Below, piece after piece: positions 13,212 through 20,384 of a stretch of 20,384 bases of DNA (the first letter of the stretch is position 1; every line of letters begins with the position of its first letter). The notes beneath the pieces are model-generated. The model had not been told where the DNA came from, did no database searches, and saw nothing but the letters and a program-made list of their open reading frames with translations. The stretch is from Frankiaceae bacterium (lineage in GTDB: Bacteria; Actinomycetota; Actinomycetes; JADGOU01), in NCBI GenBank assembly GCA_017882835.1, contig JADGOU010000015.1, positions 1 to 20,384 of the forward strand, read 5' to 3'. The position numbers and the translations under genes are program-made.

Positions 13212-13250
13212 CCCGGCACCGCCCCGAGCATCTTCGGTGCGGGCGCCGGG
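13212..13250. terminator. Bidirectional terminator-like hairpin between rpoC and mug
   Basis: CCCGGC (13212-13217) pairs with GCCGGG (13245-13250), and the stem continues inward with a few mismatches (CC/GG, then GC..CCGA with TCGG..GC) to a small loop near 13229-13232. It sits between two converging genes, touching the mug stop codon, so it could end both transcripts. There is no U-run. Confidence 0.6.
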
Positions 13251-13874
13251 TTACCCCGCGGCCTCGGCAACCGGGACCAGCTGGCGCCGCGGCCCGCTCA
13301 CCGGGCCGAAAGCTGCGGCCCGCAGCTCGGCGAAGGCGGCCGTGAGTGCGGGCGGCTGATAGCTCGCGTTCAGCCCGCTGGGGTTGGGCAGCAGCCACAC
13401 TCCGGCTGGGCCGAGCCGGTCGGGTTGCGGTCCCACCGCAGCCCGCGGCCGGCCAGAGGCCAGCCGGTACGCCGTCAGCCCCAGCACCGCCACCCACGCC
13501 GGTCGCCACCGAGTGGCCAGCGTGGTCAGCGGCGCCAGCCCGGACCGCAGCTCGGCCGCGGTCAGCTCGTCGGCCCTGTTGGTTGCTCGGGCAACCAGGT
13601 TGGTGATGCCGAGCCCGGCCGCCAGCAGCTCGGCGGTGTCCTGCGGGCGCAGCCGCCGCGGCGTCAGCCCGGCCGCGTGCAAGGTGGACCACAGCCGGTT
13701 CGTGGGCCGCCCGAAGTGGTAGCCCACGGTGGCCGAGTACGTCGAGGGGTTGATGCCGCACAGCAGCACCCGCATTCCCGGACCGACCAGGTCCGGCACG
13801 GTGCCGCCGTACGCCGCGGCCAGCTCCGCGCGGGTCGGCGCGCGGGTGGGCAGGCGGGTGGGCAGAGCGCTCAC
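13251..13874 (-). CDS. mug: Mug/TDG-family mismatch-specific uracil-DNA glycosylase
   Basis: The enzyme removes uracil or thymine-like damage from G:U and related mispairs, starting base excision repair. The 207-residue product has the two family motifs: CGINPSTYSATVGYHF with GINPS at 40-44 (Asn 42 is in the place of the catalytic Asn of E. coli Mug), and LLPNPSGLN at 162-169. The segment RPTNRLW also matches E. coli Mug. It is longer than E. coli Mug (about 168) because of an N-terminal PTRLPTRAPTRAEL stretch and a longer C-terminus. The GTG start at 13874 has GAGAAGG 5 nt upstream on the minus strand, though repeated codons nearby leave the exact start a little open. It opposes rpoC and diverges from rpsL; the ribosome site overlaps the rpsL -35 box. 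No clear promoter of its own was found. Confidence 0.88.
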   Translation of the reverse strand: MSALPTRLPTRAPTRAELAAAYGGTVPDLVGPGMRVLLCGINPSTYSATVGYHFGRPTNRLWSTLHAAGLTPRRLRPQDTAELLAAGLGITNLVARATNRADELTAAELRSGLAPLTTLATRWRPAWVAVLGLTAYRLASGRPRAAVGPQPDRLGPAGVWLLPNPSGLNASYQPPALTAAFAELRAAAFGPVSGPRRQLVPVAEAAG

Positions 13875-13875
13875 T

Positions 13876-13904
13876 TTGACCTTCTCGGGACGGCTCGGTA
13901 GGGT
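13876..13904 (+). promoter_or_regulatory. Strong vegetative promoter of the str operon (rpsL)
   Basis: TTGACC (13876-13881), 17 bp, then TAGGGT (13899-13904) is the same hexamer pair and spacing as the rplJ promoter. The -35 begins 2 bp from the mug start codon, and its complement is part of the mug ribosome-binding region. The predicted transcript start near 13911 leaves a leader of about 270 nt before rpsL. Confidence 0.8.
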
Positions 13905-14181
13905 TTCTGATTGTGCCTGGGGCGACCTGGGCCTTCCCGCGCGTCCGCCCGCTGGGCGGGCGGTGCCGCGACATCTCCAGTTCCGTCGTCATGGGCGGAG
14001 CCGGCCCGGGCGACACACCCGACCCCGGGGGTCGGGGCGAGCCCCGCGGCGGCACTGGGCCGGCAGTTAGATCGCCGACCCGCCGAGCACCACTCGCACC
14101 ACCTCACCACCCGGACCCGGACCCGGACCGGATCCGGACTCGACGCGCGCACCACCCCGAACGAAAGAAGCAGCCGACCTC
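13905..14181 (+). promoter_or_regulatory. Long structured 5' UTR of rpsL
   Basis: This gene-free stretch holds two perfect hairpins with 3-nt loops. One is CCGCCCGC-TGG-GCGGGCGG at 13945-13963. The other is CCGACCC-CGG-GGGTCGG at 14019-14035. Further on, CCCGGA is repeated about three times at 14110-14128. The ribosome site before ATG 14182 is weak and distant (GAAAGAAG, 14163-14170). The stretch stays open in more than one frame, but the translations resemble no protein. I do not recognise an Rfam-type leader. Confidence 0.5.
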
Positions 14182-14553
14182 ATGCCCACGATCTCCCAGC
14201 TGGTCCGCAAGGGCCGTCAGGACAAGATCACCAAGACCAAGACGCCGGCGCTCAAGGGCAGTCCCCAGCGCCGTGGGGTCTGCACGCGCGTCTACACCAC
14301 CACGCCGAAGAAGCCGAACTCGGCGCTGCGCAAGGTGGCTCGCGTGCGGCTCACCAGCGGCATCGAGGTCACCGCCTACATCCCCGGCGTCGGCCACAAC
14401 CTGCAGGAGCACTCAATCGTACTGGTCCGGGGGGGCCGGGTGAAGGACCTGCCGGGCGTGCGCTACAAGATCATTCGTGGCTCCCTGGACACTCAGGGCG
14501 TGCGCAACCGCAAGCAGGCGCGTAGCCGCTACGGCGCGAAGAAGGAGAAGTAG
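14182..14553 (+). CDS. rpsL: 30S ribosomal protein S12
   Basis: S12 sits at the decoding centre, controls translational accuracy and is the main streptomycin-resistance locus. The 123-residue product matches the family throughout: MPTISQLVRKGR, GVCTRVYTTTPKKPNSALRK, and LVRGGRVKDLPGVRYKIIRG. Lys 43 and Lys 88 (actinobacterial numbering) are both present, the streptomycin-sensitive state. The conserved Asp 89 next to Lys 88, the usual beta-methylthiolation site, is also present. It is first in the str operon; rpsG starts 2 bp after its stop codon, which implies tight translational coupling. Confidence 0.98.
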   Translation: MPTISQLVRKGRQDKITKTKTPALKGSPQRRGVCTRVYTTTPKKPNSALRKVARVRLTSGIEVTAYIPGVGHNLQEHSIVLVRGGRVKDLPGVRYKIIRGSLDTQGVRNRKQARSRYGAKKEK

Positions 14554-14555
14554 GC

Positions 14556-15026
14556 ATGCCGCGCAAGGGTCCGCCCCCGAAGCACCCCATCGTCACCGAC
14601 CCGGTCTACGGCTCACCGCTGGTCACCAGCCTGGTCAACAAGGTGCTGTTGAAGGGCAAGCGCTCGGTCGCCGAGCGCATCGTCTACGGCGCTCTGGAGG
14701 GCTGTCGGGACAAGACCGGCACCGACCCGGTGATCACACTCAAGCGAGCGCTCGACAACGTCAAGCCCACGCTGGAGGTCAAGAGCCGTCGCGTCGGGGG
14801 CGCCACCTACCAGGTTCCGATCGAGGTCAAGGCGCCGCGCAACACCACCCTGGCGCTGCGCTGGTTGATCACCTACAGCCGGGCGAGGCGGGAGAAGACC
14901 ATGACCGAGCGGCTCATGAACGAGCTGCTGGACGCGAGCAACGGCCTCGGCGCCAGCGTCAAGCGACGCGAGGACGTACACAAGATGGCGGAGTCCAACA
15001 AGGCCTTCGCGCACTACCGCTGGTAG
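14556..15026 (+). CDS. rpsG: 30S ribosomal protein S7
   Basis: S7 starts assembly of the 30S head and contacts the E-site tRNA; in E. coli it represses translation of the str operon. The 156-residue product has the standard length, with MPRKGPPPKHPIVTDPVYGS, LEVKSRRVGGATYQVPIEV and RWLITYSRARREKTM. It ends MAESNKAFAHYRW, the usual actinobacterial terminus. ATG 14556 uses an AGGAG (14543-14547) that lies inside the last codons of rpsL. fusA follows after 58 bp. Confidence 0.98.
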   Translation: MPRKGPPPKHPIVTDPVYGSPLVTSLVNKVLLKGKRSVAERIVYGALEGCRDKTGTDPVITLKRALDNVKPTLEVKSRRVGGATYQVPIEVKAPRNTTLALRWLITYSRARREKTMTERLMNELLDASNGLGASVKRREDVHKMAESNKAFAHYRW

Positions 15027-15084
15027 CCGAGATCCGGCCCCCGCAACTGTGCCCAACGCAGAGACCAACAGAGGAATCGTCGCA

Positions 15085-17157
<2,073 letters not shown>

Positions 17158-17178
<21 letters not shown>

Positions 17179-17239
17179 GCGCCAGCGAACGGGTCCGCGT
17201 GCCGAGCCATGGACACAGCGAAGGCGCACGGAGAGTAAG
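17158..17239 (+). repeat. Copy of the fusA 3' end placed 60 bp downstream, in frame
   Basis: 17158-17179 and 17218-17239 match at 20 of 22 bases. The first encodes the last residues of EF-G (AKAHGE) plus its TGA stop. The second encodes AKAHGE again and ends in TAA, in the same frame, with 13 sense codons between the TGA and the repeated AKAHGE and no other stop. The rest of the fusA-tuf spacer (to 17322) contains no clear promoter or terminator. Confidence 0.85.
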
Positions 17240-17322
17240 AACGACATCCCAGTAGTTAGTCCGCCCACCGACCAGCAGACCCGTTGTACGGCGTAAGACC
17301 CATAGTCTCGAGGAGGGCATCA

Positions 17323-18516
<1,194 letters not shown>

Positions 18517-18522
18517 CTCCGC

Positions 18523-18571
18523 GGTGAGTACGGCGACCCCGCCCGCCCGGGCAGCGGTCGCCGTACTCACC
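18523..18571 (+). terminator. Perfect 16-bp inverted repeat after tuf (terminator-like)
   Basis: GGTGAGTACGGCGACC (18523-18538) and GGTCGCCGTACTCACC (18556-18571) are exact complements. The 17-nt loop can itself form GCCC/GGGC. It starts 7 bp after the tuf stop. It lacks a U-run, as is common for actinobacterial terminators. It separates the str operon from the S10 operon; the rest of the 113-bp spacer (to 18629) shows no convincing promoter. Confidence 0.8.
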
Positions 18572-18629
18572 GGACACGGCACCCAGCGGCACTCCCAGCA
18601 GCAGCTAGACGAAGGACACCGAAGCCACC

Positions 18630-18938
18630 ATGGCGGGACAGAAGATCCGCATCCGGCTCAAGGCCTACGACCACGAGGTCATCGACAGCTCGGCGCGCAA
18701 GATCGTCGACACGGTGACCCGGACGGGCGCCCAGGTCGCGGGCCCGGTGCCGCTGCCGACCGAGAAGAACGTGTACTGCGTGATCCGCTCGCCACACAAG
18801 TACAAGGACAGCCGGGAGCACTTCGAGATGCGCACGCACAAGCGGCTCATCGACATTCTCGACCCAACGCCGAAGACCGTGGACTCGCTGATGCGCCTGG
18901 ACCTGCCGGCCGGCGTCGACATCGAGATCAAGCTGTAG
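18630..18938 (+). CDS. rpsJ: 30S ribosomal protein S10
   Basis: S10 is a 30S head protein that also pairs with NusB in antitermination (NusE) and can link NusG to the ribosome. The 102-residue product has the normal length, with MAGQKIRIRLKAYDHEVIDSS at the start, GPVPLPTEKNVYCVIRSPHK, and HFEMRTHKRLIDILDPTPKT. It ends GVDIEIKL. Sites GAAGGA (18611-18616) and GAAG (18621-18624) precede ATG 18630. First gene of the S10 operon; rplC starts 13 bp after its stop. Confidence 0.98.
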   Translation: MAGQKIRIRLKAYDHEVIDSSARKIVDTVTRTGAQVAGPVPLPTEKNVYCVIRSPHKYKDSREHFEMRTHKRLIDILDPTPKTVDSLMRLDLPAGVDIEIKL

Positions 18939-18951
18939 GGACGACGCAGAC

Positions 18952-19632
18952 ATGGCAGATCACAGACTGAGGTCGATCCAGGGGATCCTGGGTGAGAAGC
19001 TCGGCATGACCCAGGTCTTCGACGCGGACAACCGGATGGTGCCGGTGACCGTGGTCAAGGCCGGCCCGTGTGTCGTCACCCAGGTCCGTACGCCGGACAA
19101 GGATGGCTACTCCGCGGTCCAGATCGCCTTCGGGGCGGTCGACCCGCGCAAGGTCACCAAGCCCGAGACCGGCCACTTCCGCAAGGCAGGGGTGCCGCCG
19201 CGGCGCTACCTGGTCGAGGTCCGCACGCCCGACGCCTCGACGTACCAGGTCGGCCAGGAGGTGACCGCTGAGATCTTCGCGGCGGGCGCCCGGGTCGACG
19301 TCGTGGGCACCAGCAAGGGCAAGGGCTACGCCGGCGTCATGAAGCGGCACAACTTCGCCGGACTGGGTGCCTCGCACGGCACCCAGCGGATGCACCGTTC
19401 GCCGGGCTCGATCGGCGCCTGTGCCACCCCGGCCCGGGTCTTCAAGGGGACCCGGATGGCCGGCCGGATGGGCGGCGCCCGCACCACGACGCTGAACCTC
19501 ACCGTGCACGCGGTCGACGCCGACCGCGGCCTGCTGCTGATCAAGGGCGCCGTTCCCGGCCCTACCGGCGGCACCGTGTTGGTCCGGACCGCTGTCAAGG
19601 GCGGCTCGACCGGTGGGGCGGTGCCGGCATGA
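18952..19632 (+). CDS. rplC: 50S ribosomal protein L3
   Basis: L3 is an early-assembly protein whose loop reaches the peptidyl-transferase centre. The 226-residue product contains QGILGEKLGMTQVFD near the N-terminus, DPRKVTKPETGHF, SKGKGYAGVMKRHNF, and HGTQRMHRSPGSIGACATP, all characteristic. ATG 18952 is 10 nt after AGGGA (18937-18941), which overlaps the rpsJ stop. The N-terminal residues ADHRLRS differ from the short starts of relatives but are plausible. Its stop overlaps the rplD start (ATGA at 19629-19632). Confidence 0.97.
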   Translation: MADHRLRSIQGILGEKLGMTQVFDADNRMVPVTVVKAGPCVVTQVRTPDKDGYSAVQIAFGAVDPRKVTKPETGHFRKAGVPPRRYLVEVRTPDASTYQVGQEVTAEIFAAGARVDVVGTSKGKGYAGVMKRHNFAGLGASHGTQRMHRSPGSIGACATPARVFKGTRMAGRMGGARTTTLNLTVHAVDADRGLLLIKGAVPGPTGGTVLVRTAVKGGSTGGAVPA

Positions 19633-20384
19633 GCACGCTGGACGAGACCCCCCCCGAGGGGGACCTCGCTCGCACCGTGGAGCTGCCGGCTGAGGTCTTT
19701 GACGTGCAGGTCAACGTGCCGCTGATCCACCAGGTGGTGGTGGCGCAGCTCGCCGCCGCCCGCCAGGGCACGCATGACACCAAGACCCGAGGCGAGGTCC
19801 GCGGCGGTGGCCGCAAGCCGTACCGGCAGAAGGGCACCGGCCGGGCGCGGCAGGGCTCGAGCCGCGCGCCGCAGTTCACCGGCGGTGGCACGGTCTTCGG
19901 GCCGACCCCGCGCAACTACGCGCAGAAGACGCCGAAGAAGATGAAGGTGGCGGCGTTGCGGGGGGCGTTGTCCGACCGCGCCCGCGGCGATCGGTTGCAC
20001 GTCGTCTCCGGCCTGGTGCCGGGCGACGTGCCCTCGACGCGCTTGGCCGTGCGCGCCCTGGCCCGAATCACCGAGCGCCGGCACGTGCTCGTGGTGGCCG
20101 ACCGCAGCGACGAGCTCACCTGGAAGAGCCTGCGCAACGCGCCGAACGTGCACCTGATCGCGCCCGGTCAGCTCAACACCTACGACGTGCTGGTCAGCGA
20201 CGACGTGGTCTTCACCGAGGGGGCGTACGCCGCGTTCCTCGCCGGTCCACCGAAGGGCCGGGCCGGAGCCAGCCCCTTCGGTGAGCAGCTGGCCGGCGCG
20301 GACGAGCTCTCCGACCTGGCCGCCGCCGTGGACACCCTGGCGCCCGGACCGACCGACGCCGGCGGCGCCCACCCGGACACCAGC
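19629..20384 (+). CDS. rplD: 50S ribosomal protein L4, open at the right window edge
   Basis: L4 lines the peptide exit tunnel, and in E. coli it represses the S10 operon. From ATG 19629 the frame is open for 252 codons to the window end without a stop. L4 features are clear: VELPAEVFDVQVNVPLIHQV, RQGTHDTKTRGEVRGGG, KPYRQKGTGRARQGSSRAPQ, and GQLNTYDVLVSDDVVFTEGA, where most actinobacterial L4 proteins end within about 15 residues. Here at least 40 further residues follow (from about 212), rich in Ala, Gly, Pro, Asp and Glu. The start overlaps the rplC stop by ATGA, implying coupled translation. The true C-terminus is outside the window. Confidence 0.95.
   Translation, partial: MSTLDETPPEGDLARTVELPAEVFDVQVNVPLIHQVVVAQLAAARQGTHDTKTRGEVRGGGRKPYRQKGTGRARQGSSRAPQFTGGGTVFGPTPRNYAQKTPKKMKVAALRGALSDRARGDRLHVVSGLVPGDVPSTRLAVRALARITERRHVLVVADRSDELTWKSLRNAPNVHLIAPGQLNTYDVLVSDDVVFTEGAYAAFLAGPPKGRAGASPFGEQLAGADELSDLAAAVDTLAPGPTDAGGAHPDTS

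Noticed and set aside
13911..14525. Plus-strand ORF of 204 codons overlapping rpsL
   Set aside because: It lies in the rpsL leader and continues out of frame through rpsL. The composition is repeat-like and no family is recognisable.
17284..17322. Promoter TTGTAC (17284) with TAGTCT (17303) for tuf
   Set aside because: The spacer is only 13 bp, too short for a sigma-70-type promoter. No better pair was found in the fusA-tuf gap.
18524..18970. Plus-strand ORF of 148 codons between tuf and rplC
   Set aside because: It starts inside the inverted repeat and overlaps rpsJ in another frame; rpsJ is clearly the real gene.

Overview
This window is a high-GC chromosome segment from an actinobacterium (Actinomycetota). 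The evidence is the strong G/C bias at third codon positions, many GTG and TTG starts, TTGACC/TAGGGT-type promoters, the actinobacterial coiled-coil insertion in RpoC, the long acidic N-terminus of NusG, and the gene order. I cannot name the genus. RpoB does not carry the N-terminal sequence I remember from Micromonospora.

Layout from left to right. (1) Positions 1-758, minus strand: N-terminal part of a class I aminotransferase that runs off the left edge. (2) 846-2283: tRNA-Trp(CCA), secE and nusG. (3) 2369-3649: rplK-rplA. (4) 3650-4240: a 591-bp gene-free stretch with short repeats, three tandem copies of a palindromic repeat, a strong promoter and an L10-type attenuator leader. (5) 4241-5412: rplJ-rplL, with L10 carrying an unusual acidic, proline-rich tail. 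(6) 5413-5707: terminator-like hairpin, two 38-bp tandem repeats and the rpoB promoter. (7) 5708-13171: rpoB-rpoC, both starting with TTG. (8) 13251-13874, minus strand: a mug-type uracil-DNA glycosylase between the rif and str operons. (9) 13876-18516: rpsL promoter and long leader, then rpsL-rpsG-fusA-tuf. (10) 18523-20384: a perfect 16-bp inverted repeat, then the start of the S10 operon (rpsJ-rplC-rplD, with rplD running off the right edge).

Nearly everything encodes the core expression machinery: protein export (SecE), transcription (NusG, beta and beta-prime), large-subunit stalk and surface proteins (L11, L1, L10, L12, L3, L4), small-subunit proteins (S12, S7, S10) and elongation factors (EF-G, EF-Tu). 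L11, L10 and L12 form the GTPase-associated stalk that EF-G and EF-Tu act on. The likely transcription units are tRNA-secE-nusG(-rplKA), rplJL with read-through to rpoBC, rpsL-rpsG-fusA-tuf, and the S10 operon.

I found no CRISPR array, phage, IS element, toxin-antitoxin or defence system. The genes are ordinary, and the interesting signals are between them or at gene ends: the palindromic array before rplJ, the L10 leader with mutually exclusive hairpins, the repeats before rpoB, the in-frame copy of the fusA 3' end behind its stop codon, and the C-terminal extensions on L10 and L4.
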